A stretch of DNA of 41,522 bases from Methanothrix sp. (GCF_026419855.1 NZ_JAOAKP010000011.1:1-41522), one strand, 5' to 3'; shown: positions 17,154-24,828, counted from the first letter of the stretch. A program made the numbers and translations. Notes: a model not told the origin generated them from the sequence alone.

Positions 17154-18434
17154 ATGCGGTTCATGTCCTATGAGGATTTGCCAAAGATAAGGCTGCCGAA
17201 CGGAAATGATGTGTTCGTAAGCGACTCCACGCTTCGCGATGGGGCCCAGATGCCCGGGATAGTCATAAATCTGAGGGACAGGCTGAGGATATACGAGTAC
17301 CTCCACAGGATAGGTATAGAGAAGCTGGAGGTGTTCCTGTTCAGCAGCACCGACAAGAAGGCTGCAAGGGAGATGCTGGACAGAGGCTACAACCCGGAGG
17401 TCACCGGCTGGAGCAGGGCGAACACGAATGACATAGATCTTGTGCTGGAGATGGATGGGATCAGGGAGACAGGCATACTGATGTCGATCTCGGATCCGCA
17501 CATACTGATAAAGATGGGCCTTCCTGGCAGGGAGGCTGCGCGGGAGATGTATCTCAATGCGCTTCAGTACGCTGTCGATCATGGTCTGAGAACCAGGGCG
17601 CATCTGGAGGACATCACGCGCTCGGATCTGGAGGGTTTCGTGTACCCGCTTGTGAGGGAGATAATCGATATAGACAGGGATTGCACCATCCGCATCTGCG
17701 ATACCCTCGGGTACGGGCTGCCATTTGATGGTCTGAACGACCCGTACTCGATACCCAGCATGGTCCGCAGGCTGCGCGAGATGGGAGTGAGAAACATAGA
17801 GACGCACATCCACGACGACTTCGGCTTTGGCACAGTGAACTCCATCGTCGGCTACTGGTACGGAGCAAACTGGTCGAACCTCACATTTCTGGGCATAGGG
17901 GAGAGGGCTGGCAACGCTGAGCTTGAGAAGGTTCTGCTGTTTCTGAAAACCAGGGTTGAGGGCTTCGAGAAGTACGATCTATCGTGCCTGACAGAGTTCG
18001 CGCAGTTCATGGAGGAGCGTGTGGGCATAAGGGTGCCGAGGAACAAAGCTGTGGTTGGCAGGAACATATTCTCACACGAGAGCGGCATACACACAGCTGG
18101 CGTTATCAAGAACCCCTTCACCTACGAGCCGTACCCGCCGGAGCTCGTGGGAGCCACCAGAAGCCTCATGATCGGCCCGACATCCGGCAGGGAGGTTCTG
18201 AAGATCAAGGTCGAGGAGGCTCTGAGAGAGCTCATCGATATGGATGTCAGTGTAAACAAGGACGACTGGCGGCTAAATCTCATACACTCTGAGATAAAGA
18301 GGCTGTACGATGAGGAGAAGAGGAGGTCATGCATATCTGATGAGGAGCTGAAGGCGTACGTTGAGAAGTACTTCCTCTTCGAGTCGATATTCGAGAAAGA
18401 GAGCCATACAAGTGGAGATCCCATGCCGGACTGA
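17154..18434 (+). CDS. HMGL-type acyltransferase (isopropylmalate/homocitrate/Re-citrate synthase family)
   Basis: A 426-aa Claisen-type synthase condensing acetyl-CoA (or similar) with a 2-oxoacid. The TIM barrel begins VSDSTLRDGAQMPGI with metal and catalytic residues, and has ETHIHDDFGFGT with the HxH metal ligands and NKAVVGRNIFSHESGIHTAGV, the LeuA-type subdomain. It lacks the LeuA C-terminal regulatory domain. The DSTLRDGAQMPG version and lack of a leucine-pathway context suggest a specialised branch; Re-citrate synthase is a reasonable guess, homocitrate synthase or citramalate synthase are others. GGAGGT seven bases before the ATG at 17154 fixes the start; the in-frame region back to 17058 is leader. 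Confidence 0.85.
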   Translation: MRFMSYEDLPKIRLPNGNDVFVSDSTLRDGAQMPGIVINLRDRLRIYEYLHRIGIEKLEVFLFSSTDKKAAREMLDRGYNPEVTGWSRANTNDIDLVLEMDGIRETGILMSISDPHILIKMGLPGREAAREMYLNALQYAVDHGLRTRAHLEDITRSDLEGFVYPLVREIIDIDRDCTIRICDTLGYGLPFDGLNDPYSIPSMVRRLREMGVRNIETHIHDDFGFGTVNSIVGYWYGANWSNLTFLGIGERAGNAELEKVLLFLKTRVEGFEKYDLSCLTEFAQFMEERVGIRVPRNKAVVGRNIFSHESGIHTAGVIKNPFTYEPYPPELVGATRSLMIGPTSGREVLKIKVEEALRELIDMDVSVNKDDWRLNLIHSEIKRLYDEEKRRSCISDEELKAYVEKYFLFESIFEKESHTSGDPMPD

Positions 18435-18498
18435 GCGAAAAGTCGGGAGAGATCGGCGATAAAGAGACAGACGATCTGTTCGGCCAGAATTTCTTGAC

Positions 18499-18610
18499 GG
18501 CTCATGCGGTCGAATCGTCGGATATGCGAGCTCTGGTAAATTCAATCAACGGCCACAGGCTCTGTCTCTTTCTGCGATATTACCGGTCCGTCGAATCACC
18601 GAGATGGGCT
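18499..18610 (-). repeat. Family B element, diverged copy (inverted)
   Basis: About 112 bp beginning GGCTCATGCGGTCGAATCGTCGG and ending in the imperfect partner GAATCACCGAGATGGGCT. It belongs with the 2821-2930 copy as an old subfamily. It lies ten bases from the next B element. Confidence 0.6.
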
Positions 18611-18620
18611 GTTTCGACTT

Positions 18621-18859
18621 GGCTCATCCAGTTGAATTAGCGGATCGAAGGAATAAGAAAACGCTCATATGTGCTTAGCAACTTTGATGTCATTCAAATC
18701 GGTCGCTGAAGGCATGAATTCACTCGCCAGGAGCGCATGGCCAGACCAATATCTGTTGGGCAAGTTATCATATGGACAAGAGCGTGAGGAAACAATAGAC
18801 AACATCGATCCCGAAAAGCTTGACTCAATCCGATATCAGATGATTCGTGAACATGCGCC
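18621..18859 (+). mobile_element. Family B MITE interrupted by a family C MITE
   Basis: Starts GGCTCATCCAGTTGAATTAGCGG and ends ATGCGCC, flanked by TTCGACTT (18613-18620) and CTCGACTT (18860-18867), an 8-bp duplication with one mismatch. A family C element at 18662-18784 divides it; without that insertion the B unit is about 108 bp. Confidence 0.87.
18662..18784 (-). mobile_element. Family C MITE, copy 3 (nested in B)
   Basis: A 123-bp element from CGCTCATATG to ACAAGAGCG. The B sequence on both sides carries the related TAAGAAAAC and TGAGGAAAC, which fits a 9-bp target duplication with two later changes. Confidence 0.82.
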
Positions 18860-18897
18860 CTCGACTTTATCTGTCGAGTAGCTGCAGCAGAGCAGTA

Positions 18898-18907
18898 TCT
18901 ATATAAG
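18898..18907 (+). promoter_or_regulatory. TATA box for the small exported protein
   Basis: TCTATATAAG, about 25 bases before a probable transcript start near 18925, giving a short leader that carries GGGTGA just before the ATG at 18938. Confidence 0.6.
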
Positions 18908-18937
18908 TATGCTGTAAAATTATCATGGGTGACCAAT

Positions 18938-19516
18938 ATGAGTAAACAGATCGTGTTTGCGGCTTTGTTCTGCGTCACAGTCCTGCTCTTCACAGGGATT
19001 GTCGCTGCTGAGCCGGTACTTCTGAGGGCTGATAGCGGAAAGAATGTGACGGAGATGAACACCACTCTTCATTTCTTTGATCTTGGTGTTGGAAAGGCGG
19101 TGAAGCTGACCGCACCGAGCCAGAACTGGAAGATTCAGGCAGTGCTCATCCCTGGAACCGACGGCTGGAACGAGACACAGGCAGAGCTGCCAGCAGCAAG
19201 GACCATAGCAGTGGAGATAAGAGACAGCGACTTCAATCTTCTGTATCACTGGTCGGATATCCAGCTTGAGTACTTCACATTCCCCGCTGGTTTGGGAGTT
19301 GCAAGAATCGAGGTTCCATCCGTGACAGTCAACGGTGATTTCTACATAGTCCTCTACGAGCGTGGAGCTGTGATGACATTTGCAGAGCTGGATAACGTGA
19401 AGGATCAATCATTCATATTCGACAGATCAACAGGCAACCTCTATCGTGGAGTACTTCCGGTCGGCAACAACGAAACGATTCCGGTGAACTGGGTCATCTG
19501 GGCGGTTGGAGAGTGA
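18938..19516 (+). CDS. Small exported protein of unknown function
   Basis: A 192-aa protein with a clear signal peptide (QIVFAALFCVTVLLFTGIVAAEP, cleavage probably after VAA). The mature part is beta-rich without Cys, with several N-x-S/T sites (NVT, NTT, NET) that could be glycosylated on the archaeal cell surface. I recognise no family. A GGTGA site places the start at ATG 18938 rather than at the GTG three codons upstream. It stands alone with its own TATA box, between clusters of family B and C elements. Confidence 0.75.
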   Translation: MSKQIVFAALFCVTVLLFTGIVAAEPVLLRADSGKNVTEMNTTLHFFDLGVGKAVKLTAPSQNWKIQAVLIPGTDGWNETQAELPAARTIAVEIRDSDFNLLYHWSDIQLEYFTFPAGLGVARIEVPSVTVNGDFYIVLYERGAVMTFAELDNVKDQSFIFDRSTGNLYRGVLPVGNNETIPVNWVIWAVGE

Positions 19517-19626
19517 TCTCTCCAATATTTTCATATGTTTCCAGGTAGTGCAGCTCGAAGTTGAATCGGCTGCAGATGGTTCCCTGCGAGCTTTCTCATC
19601 CGGTCAGATCCTCTGTTTTTTATCGA

Positions 19627-19736
19627 TGCTTATCCAGCTGAATTAGCGGATTCGCAGAAATGATGAAAAATAGACACCCAACGATCCAGAAAACTTGACT
19701 CGATCTGAATATCCGATGATTCACGGATGTGAAGCC
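19627..19736 (+). mobile_element. Family B MITE
   Basis: A 110-bp copy running from GCTTATCCAGCTGAATTAGCGG to the partner GATTCACGGATGTGAAGCC, flanked by TTTATCGA (19619-19626) and TCTATCGA (19737-19744), an 8-bp duplication with one mismatch. Confidence 0.85.
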
Positions 19737-19751
19737 TCTATCGAAACCATG

Positions 19752-19757
19752 TTATAT
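19752..19757 (+). promoter_or_regulatory. TATA box for the PAC2 gene (leaderless)
   Basis: TTATAT centred about 26 bases before the ATG at 19781, matching a transcript that starts at or next to the start codon. There is no ribosome site before that ATG. Confidence 0.5.
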
Positions 19758-19780
19758 CCGCACCTCCAACCCTGGATGTG

Positions 19781-20458
19781 ATGCTCTTCGAGAGAAAGGT
19801 GGCAGTTGTTAGCTTCCCGGGGATAGGCAGCGTTGGGAAGGTCGCGGTCGATTACCTGATAAGCTATATGAATTCCAGAATGATCATGACGCTGCCCTTC
19901 AGCGGCTTCCCTCCACAGGTCCTGATCCAGGAGGGCGTCGCCAGGCTCTTCACGCTGGATGTATTCTTCCCGGAGGGAAGAGACGATATCATTCTGCTCA
20001 CATCAGACGCCCAGCCGCTTGAGGTCCTGGGGATGAACAGGCTCGCTGGCGAGATTCTCAGAGAGCTCAGGGAGATGGGTGTGAAGGATGTCGTGACGCT
20101 CGCAGCATACGTGGGGGCGGTTCATGAGAATGTTGTGGGTACCGCCACAGATGTTGCTGGCCTGGATCTGCTGAAGAACGCAGGCATAGCTGTGATGCCC
20201 AGCAGCATAATAGGCGGCATGAATGGGATCATAGCGGGCATGGCCCCCCTCTACGGCCTCAGAGGATTTTGCATCCTCGGAACTACCTCAGGGGACCGGC
20301 TTGTGGATCTGAACGCTGCCAGGAACCTGCTGCTCTCGCTTAAAAAACTCCTCCAGATGGAGATAGACGTCTCGCAGCTCGAGATCGAGGAGGAAGAAGA
20401 GGAAGCGGAAGAGCCGGAGGTAGAGGAGTGCGAGGATGAGGAGATGCTCTACAGGTAG
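19781..20458 (+). CDS. PAC2-family protein (proteasome assembly chaperone-like)
   Basis: A 225-aa protein with the PAC2 fold: VVSFPGIGSVGKVAVDYLI near the N-terminus, LAAYVGAVHENVVGTATD in the middle and SSIIGGMNGIIAGMAPLYG before the C-terminal helix. Archaeal PAC2 proteins include PbaA-type proteasome assembly chaperones; others are of unknown role. The tail is extremely acidic (about 20 Glu/Asp in the last 35 residues), which suggests an exposed binding peptide. A GTG one codon upstream is also open. Its last ten bases overlap the end of the convergent DUF89 gene. Confidence 0.85.
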   Translation: MLFERKVAVVSFPGIGSVGKVAVDYLISYMNSRMIMTLPFSGFPPQVLIQEGVARLFTLDVFFPEGRDDIILLTSDAQPLEVLGMNRLAGEILRELREMGVKDVVTLAAYVGAVHENVVGTATDVAGLDLLKNAGIAVMPSSIIGGMNGIIAGMAPLYGLRGFCILGTTSGDRLVDLNAARNLLLSLKKLLQMEIDVSQLEIEEEEEEAEEPEVEECEDEEMLYR

Positions 20459-21303
20459 GCCCTCGCGACCAGCGCTCCCCGGCGAACACCGTTTGCGCGC
20501 GCGACCGGCTCGCACTTCGCCCTGAGGATGTAGATAAGTCTACCTTTTAGGGAGTCCTCAAACTCGCTTATCGTCTCGAAGTTGCCCATGCCCTTCGCGA
20601 TCACCAGCCAATTGGGATCGAAAAGCAGCCTCCTAGCCTCAGCATTTATCCTGTCAAGAGAGATCCCAACCACACCGCCTGTGGGCACGATCTCCGCATC
20701 TGTCATCTCCCTCAGCTCATCAGCTGTCACATCGTTCAGTATCGGCTCTGCCTTCGGGCCTATTACCACCCTCTTCCCCATCCCCCTGAGCTTCTCTATC
20801 ACGAAGAGATCGAACACCACCTCTCCAGCATTGTCTGTCAGGTAGAATATCTTCGAGGACCCGGCCAGGAGCTTCTTCAGGGCATCCAGATCCCCGACCA
20901 GATCCTCTCTCATGGTCTCCTCGAAGACTGATGAGAACGATCTGTTATCGAACTCATGACCCCTCACCCCGAACTCCATCGAGTTCGCGGCAGCTGCGAT
21001 TCTAACAAGAGCTTCCATTCGATCGTAGCTCTCATCGTAAAACCTCTCAGCAACAGGAAGAAGCTCACGGGCGACTGCGTTGCTCTCCTCCTTCAATTCC
21101 CTGTACGGATCCGCGACGCCGCTCACCCTCTTGATTATGAGCTCGCGCTCCGTTCCAACAATTGCAGGTACATCTCCTTTGTGAGAGGCCATGAAATCCA
21201 GAAGTTCGTGAATCGCAGCAAGCCTTAGATCCTCCGGCAGTGAGAGGAGCTCGCACTCGAATCCGGCCCTCTCGAGTATGCATATGTAGCAGCTCGACGC
21301 CAT
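20449..21303 (-). CDS. DUF89/ARMT1-like metal-dependent phosphatase
   Basis: A 284-aa protein of the DUF89 family, Mn/Co-dependent phosphatases thought to remove damaged phosphometabolites. Family marks are an N-terminal CYIC pair, YLTDNAGEVVFD (metal/phosphate site Asp-Asn), GPKAEPILNDVT and AKGMGNFET. It is cytoplasmic. The ATG at 21303 starts two bases after the stop of the upstream HDAC-like gene, so the two are co-transcribed and probably coupled. A longer start at 21318 overlaps that gene and leaves the CxxC pair unusually far in. Confidence 0.88.
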   Translation of the reverse strand: MASSCYICILERAGFECELLSLPEDLRLAAIHELLDFMASHKGDVPAIVGTERELIIKRVSGVADPYRELKEESNAVARELLPVAERFYDESYDRMEALVRIAAAANSMEFGVRGHEFDNRSFSSVFEETMREDLVGDLDALKKLLAGSSKIFYLTDNAGEVVFDLFVIEKLRGMGKRVVIGPKAEPILNDVTADELREMTDAEIVPTGGVVGISLDRINAEARRLLFDPNWLVIAKGMGNFETISEFEDSLKGRLIYILRAKCEPVARANGVRRGALVARAYL

Positions 21304-21305
21304 CC

Positions 21306-22160
21306 TCAATACGGCCACCGTCCAGCCAGAACAGCTATCACATCTGGAATCGCGCGGCGCGCCACATCTGGGTTCGAGCCACCACTGAGCACGAACACGA
21401 GTGGTTTGCCATCGACCGCTTTTTTGATCATGCTCGCCATCTTCGGATATGCATTCAGCGTGAGGTCGAACCCGCCGTAGTCATCGGTATGTGAATCATG
21501 CCCGAAGATCACGAAGCATACCTGGTAATCAAACCCCTCTGTGAGCTTCAGTGCGTTCTCCAGCTCCCTCAAAAACGTCTCGTCGTTCGCATTCCAGCCA
21601 ATGCCAAAATCGTAGTTGTTCATCTCGCGATCGAACTCCTTCTGTGATCCGGAGTGGAAGTTTATGTGGAACACATCCGGATCGTTCCCGAAGAAGTCTC
21701 TGGTCCCATCTCCGAAATGCGGATCCACATCTATTATCAGAAACCGCTTGAGGCCCATCTTGCGGAGCTTGAGTATTGTTATCGCGACATCGTTGAAATA
21801 GCAGAACCCCCAGCAGCTTCCCCTGGACGCGTGATGGCCTGCTGTTCCAGTGTATGCGAATGCGGACTCCGCCTTTCCGGAGACGACCAGCTCAGCCGCC
21901 ATCAGCACGCTTCCCGCTGAGAGCAGAGCGACATTCCAGTGCGGGTCATGCCTCATGTTGCGCATGTGGTTCTCTGTATGTGCCTCGGCCACGAGCTCCA
22001 CCGGCGCTGGCTGGGGTCGGAATACCTGAACTTCAACGCCATCAACGAGCCCCGAGCTCATGAGAGCGTCGAACGATGGCCTGATTCTATCCTTCAGCAC
22101 GGAGTATCCGTGTATTGGAAAATCCTCGTGGTACACAACAGCTACCTTCATCTTATCCAT
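21306..22160 (-). CDS. Histone deacetylase-fold (acetylpolyamine amidohydrolase-like) protein
   Basis: A 284-aa arginase/deacetylase-fold hydrolase acting on acyl-amide substrates. The general-base pair is in GTAGHHASRGSCWGFCYFND, zinc ligands are in IDVDPHFGDGT and in FGHDSHTDDYGG. The usual catalytic Tyr of the final GGY motif is absent: here the strand reads VLSGGSNPD, so Ser replaces Tyr and activity or substrate may differ. GGAGG seven bases before ATG 22160 fixes the start, 14 codons inside the longest frame. It is in an operon with the DUF89 gene. Confidence 0.88.
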   Translation of the reverse strand: MDKMKVAVVYHEDFPIHGYSVLKDRIRPSFDALMSSGLVDGVEVQVFRPQPAPVELVAEAHTENHMRNMRHDPHWNVALLSAGSVLMAAELVVSGKAESAFAYTGTAGHHASRGSCWGFCYFNDVAITILKLRKMGLKRFLIIDVDPHFGDGTRDFFGNDPDVFHINFHSGSQKEFDREMNNYDFGIGWNANDETFLRELENALKLTEGFDYQVCFVIFGHDSHTDDYGGFDLTLNAYPKMASMIKKAVDGKPLVFVLSGGSNPDVARRAIPDVIAVLAGRWPY

Positions 22161-22229
22161 GTGAATCCCTCCGCGTTCCATTGTCCTTAGAGGCACGCTC
22201 ATGATCTTATAACAACTTGTTGTTCTTGA

Positions 22230-22353
22230 CGCTCTTGTGTGTTCAGCAACTTAGATGTCAAGCATACTGGTTGCTGGATGCACTCATTCATTCGCCAGGA
22301 GCACATAGCGGGAACAGTGCCTCCCAAAGCAAGTCATCAAATGGATAAGAGCG
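22230..22353 (-). mobile_element. Family C MITE, copy 4
   Basis: 124 bp from CGCTCTTGTGTGTTCAGCAA to GGATAAGAGCG. The inverted repeat extends outward as TTGACGCTCTT/AAGAGCGTCAA. No direct target duplication is seen. It fills the upstream side of the HDAC-like gene and could hold part of its promoter. Confidence 0.8.
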
Positions 22354-22424
22354 TCAACCTGCAGGTGGCGATTACAGAAGCGGGGCTTCCTGAGTGCACT
22401 TCTTGCGGACCCCGAGCATGAGAT

Positions 22425-23341
22425 TCATCCGGACTTTATGCTCCCAATAGCCTCCAATTCTCCCGTATACCCTCTTCCAAGATCTGCTCTTTGGAACTCC
22501 TCATTATCCGGCAGGATCATCATGAAGACATCTGTGTAGTCGATGGAGGCGCTTCCATTCATTAACTGCTGTGTTGGATAAGTCTTTAAAATCCGCAAGC
22601 AGAAGACGATTCCAGGAATGTGTGGAGAGTAGATCGGAATCGATAGCTAGAGACGTTATCATAAAAAGTTATCCAACACAGCATTAATTAACTGGAAATC
22701 GAGCAGATGGCCGCCAGCTGTTCTCTCATCGTTTATGAAGTGAAGGTGGTATCCTGGAACATTCAGCCCGCTCGCGTATGAGGGTGTCCAGAATCCGACG
22801 ACTGTGCCGCTCTGGTTGTAAAGCTCGAAGATGCTCTGATTCATGAGAGCAACCGCGAGATTCGGGTATGGTTTTGTCTGAACAGGCACGCTTCTGGTTC
22901 TGATATGGGTGAACCTCCCATCAATCCTTATCGCGTAGAAGATGTTCCTCGTCGACAGCGGATCCTCCAGGTATCTCTCCACATCACTTATATTTGAGCT
23001 GCTGAGCGCGATCTCCTCATCTGGATCAAAGAATATGACATCCGCAAATGGTGTGAGCATGGAATGTTGACCTCATGAACAGAACCATCAGACCTCACCT
23101 TATAAAAATGACCATCAAGCCCGACCATCTCGCCATCTAGCGCGTCGAACGTGCCGAGCCCGAAGTCCCCGTGTTCCCTCAGCGCTCCAAATGCCATCGC
23201 CCCATCGAAAGCACCATCCATGAGCGCGGATATCGTGGAGAGCTGGAAGAGCACATCATCAGACCCTAACGCTCCGGCCGGGCCCTCGATCTGCATGCTC
23301 ATGATGAGCGCTATTGCAATTGCCTCGACAAAATGCCTCAT
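22425..23341 (-). pseudogene. budA: Acetolactate decarboxylase, broken by a frameshift and a MITE
   Basis: The intact enzyme turns alpha-acetolactate into acetoin. The sequence starts with a signal-like segment (RHFVEAIAIALIMSMQIEGPAGA), then LFQLSTISALMDGAFDG, EHGDFGLGTFDALDGEM, a one-base frameshift at 23061-23065 after GSVHEVN, then TPFADVIFFDP, RTRSVPVQTKPYP and NVPGYHLHFINDERTAGGHLLDFQL with the metal-binding His. There a family A element (22568-22684) is inserted. Beyond it the frame resumes perfectly to a stop at 22425 with NGSASIDYTDVFMMILP, so the gene was whole before insertion. Two separate lesions make function very unlikely. Confidence 0.9.
22568..22684 (+). mobile_element. Family A MITE, copy 3 (inside acetolactate decarboxylase)
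   Basis: The third copy of the 117-bp element, with the same TGCTGTGTTGGATAA / CAACACAGCA ends. Flanks TTCATTAAC (left) and TTAATTAAC (right) form a 9-bp duplication with one mismatch. Excision in silico restores the reading frame of the host gene. Confidence 0.92.
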
Positions 23342-23443
23342 GATACCTCATCAGCGCAGAAGCTCCAATCTAAGCTAAATCTGCATGCTGCTGCACAGTT
23401 TTCATTCTTTGCATCATATATATTCGCTGCAAGGATATCTGTG

Positions 23444-23634
23444 GGTAATCTACCTTCGTTGAGTTGATCTTGATGGGCCGGCTCCTTGAGATGTGTTTTT
23501 TGAACGCTGCCGACATGGAAATCGACATCCGAGACCTGTTAATACCTGTCCGACGCCGTACAGTGCGGTTGATGGCCATGAATCTTCTGTAGCTATTGCT
23601 TTTGCACTTATCCACACATCGTAGGTGGACTACC
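23444..23634 (-). mobile_element. Family E MITE, inverted copy
   Basis: 191 bp, reverse complement of the element at 4091-4283, with ends GGTAATCTACCTTCG / CGTAGGTGGACTACC and an exact 9-bp duplication ATATCTGTG (23435-23443 and 23635-23643). Confidence 0.88.
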
Positions 23635-23834
23635 ATATCTGTGAGGATCTACTATAAAATCCATTCATTAGAGCAGCATCCCATACCATCTTCAGCTCCT
23701 ATCTATGCTACCCACGCGGCCTGGAAGAACCGATCGAGGCGAATCGAAGTGCAGGAAGCTCGCAATTATTCCGAGAAGGTGCCAAGATGCGAATTCCATG
23801 GAGTGCTTTTATATGCTAGCAGCTATCAACATTT

Positions 23835-23842
23835 GATATAAA
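23835..23842 (+). promoter_or_regulatory. Probable TATA box of the redox/copper operon
   Basis: GATATAAA; a second candidate TTTATATG lies near 23807. A start about 25 bases downstream (23865-23868) would begin the transcript at the foot of the hairpin at 23868-23906. The rest of 23644-23834 shows no gene. Confidence 0.45.
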
Positions 23843-23867
23843 TCTCAAGATGTGCACACTTTACCAG

Positions 23868-23906
23868 ATGCACACCCGCCAGAAGCGGGGGTCTGGCTGG
23901 GTGCAT
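23868..23906 (+). promoter_or_regulatory. Stem-loop in the operon leader
   Basis: Outer arms ATGCAC (23868-23873) and GTGCAT (23901-23906) enclose an inner stem CCCGC/GCGGG (23875-23879, 23885-23889). It lies 42 bases before the first start codon and may fold at the very 5' end of the mRNA. A regulatory role is inference. Confidence 0.4.
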
Positions 23907-23947
23907 GCTGGGGCAATCTCGTATGCAGATCAGGTGGAGGTATACGA

Positions 23948-24229
23948 TTGGGAAAGGTACATGTCGATGGGCGTGATGCTGGTGGCGTGACCCTTTATGC
24001 GCTGAGCACATGCATGTGGTGCAAAAAGACCAAGGATCTCCTCTCCAATCTAGGCGTAGGCTACGATTACGTTTATGTGGATCTGACGAGCGGCGCTGAG
24101 AGGGCGGAGCTGATCGACGAGCTCAGGAGATTCAATCCTGATCTCACATTTCCGACGCTCGTTGCAAACGGCAGGGTGATCGTCGGATACAGAGAGAAGG
24201 AGATAAAGAGCGCTCTGGGGGTATCGTGA
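23948..24229 (+). CDS. Glutaredoxin/NrdH-like redoxin
   Basis: A 93-aa thioredoxin-fold protein with active-site CMWC in TLYALSTCMWCKKTKDLL, followed by the DLTSGAERAELIDEL helix and the cis-Pro region FPTLVANGRVIVGY. It should carry electrons from the ferredoxin-dependent reductase encoded directly downstream to a disulfide target, perhaps anaerobic ribonucleotide reductase as described for Methanosarcina. The only start compatible with a ribosome site is TTG 23948, preceded by GGAGGT at the right distance; no in-frame ATG or GTG lies before the CMWC motif. It is the first gene of the operon, and its TGA is followed at once by the GTG of the next gene. Confidence 0.88.
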   Translation: MGKVHVDGRDAGGVTLYALSTCMWCKKTKDLLSNLGVGYDYVYVDLTSGAERAELIDELRRFNPDLTFPTLVANGRVIVGYREKEIKSALGVS

Positions 24230-24718
24230 GTGGTCAGCGATGAGGATGTGGAGCAACTGTACCAGAGACTCAAAGAGGATGCCGAATCTGCAGGGTATCA
24301 TCTCAACCCGGACAGATCGTTCGTCATGGGGATCGTTCGCGGCCTGCTGACGAATTATGAGCGCTTCGGATACATGGCATGCCCATGCAGGCTTCCCTCA
24401 GGGGTCAGGGAGGAGGATCTGGACATAATCTGCCCCTGCGACTACAGGGATCAGGATCTCACGGAGTTCGGGGCGTGCTACTGCGCTCTTTATGTCTCTG
24501 AGCGTATCGCGAGGGGCGAGGATGAGCTGAGTCCGGTGCCTGAGAGGCGTGGATCCAGGCCAGGGCCAGCTCCTGAGAGCCAGGTCGTCGACCTCACAAG
24601 GCTCTCCAAGCCCGTGTGGAGGTGCAGGGTCTGCGGGTATCTCTGCGCCAGAGACGGGCCTCCGGAGGTATGCCCGATATGCAAGGCCTCCCGGGAGAGG
24701 TTCGAGAGGTTCATGTGA
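24230..24718 (+). CDS. Ferredoxin:disulfide reductase (FTR catalytic subunit fused to rubredoxin)
   Basis: A 162-aa fusion. The N-terminal 95 residues are the catalytic chain of ferredoxin:thioredoxin reductase with MACPCRL, IICPCDYRDQDL and FGACYCALYV, giving the [4Fe-4S] ligands and redox disulfide. A Pro/Ser-rich linker follows, then a rubredoxin domain WRCRVCGY ... EVCPICKA with the two CxxC iron knuckles. Related archaeal enzymes reduce a glutaredoxin-like partner with electrons from ferredoxin. It starts at GTG immediately after the upstream redoxin's stop, so the pair is translationally coupled and very likely one electron-transfer module. Confidence 0.92.
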   Translation: MVSDEDVEQLYQRLKEDAESAGYHLNPDRSFVMGIVRGLLTNYERFGYMACPCRLPSGVREEDLDIICPCDYRDQDLTEFGACYCALYVSERIARGEDELSPVPERRGSRPGPAPESQVVDLTRLSKPVWRCRVCGYLCARDGPPEVCPICKASRERFERFM

Positions 24719-24822
24719 TGGAGAGCAGCAGGGCGCAAACTCTGGTCTTCATGCCAGATAGGAGTTCGCTGTGCCTTTCAGCTCTGTATCGCCGGAAGGC
24801 GCAGTTTCAGTTCCCAGGGTGA
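24718..24822 (+). CDS. Possible 34-aa ORF between FDR and SHOCT genes
   Basis: An ATG overlapping the FDR stop (TGATG) opens 34 codons that end in the ribosome site of the next gene (GGGTGA). Position and overlap fit a coupled small gene, but composition (RSSLCLSALYRRKAQFQ) looks non-coding and there is no family. Kept only as a possibility. Confidence 0.2.
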   Translation: MESSRAQTLVFMPDRSSLCLSALYRRKAQFQFPG

Positions 24823-24828
24823 GGCCTC

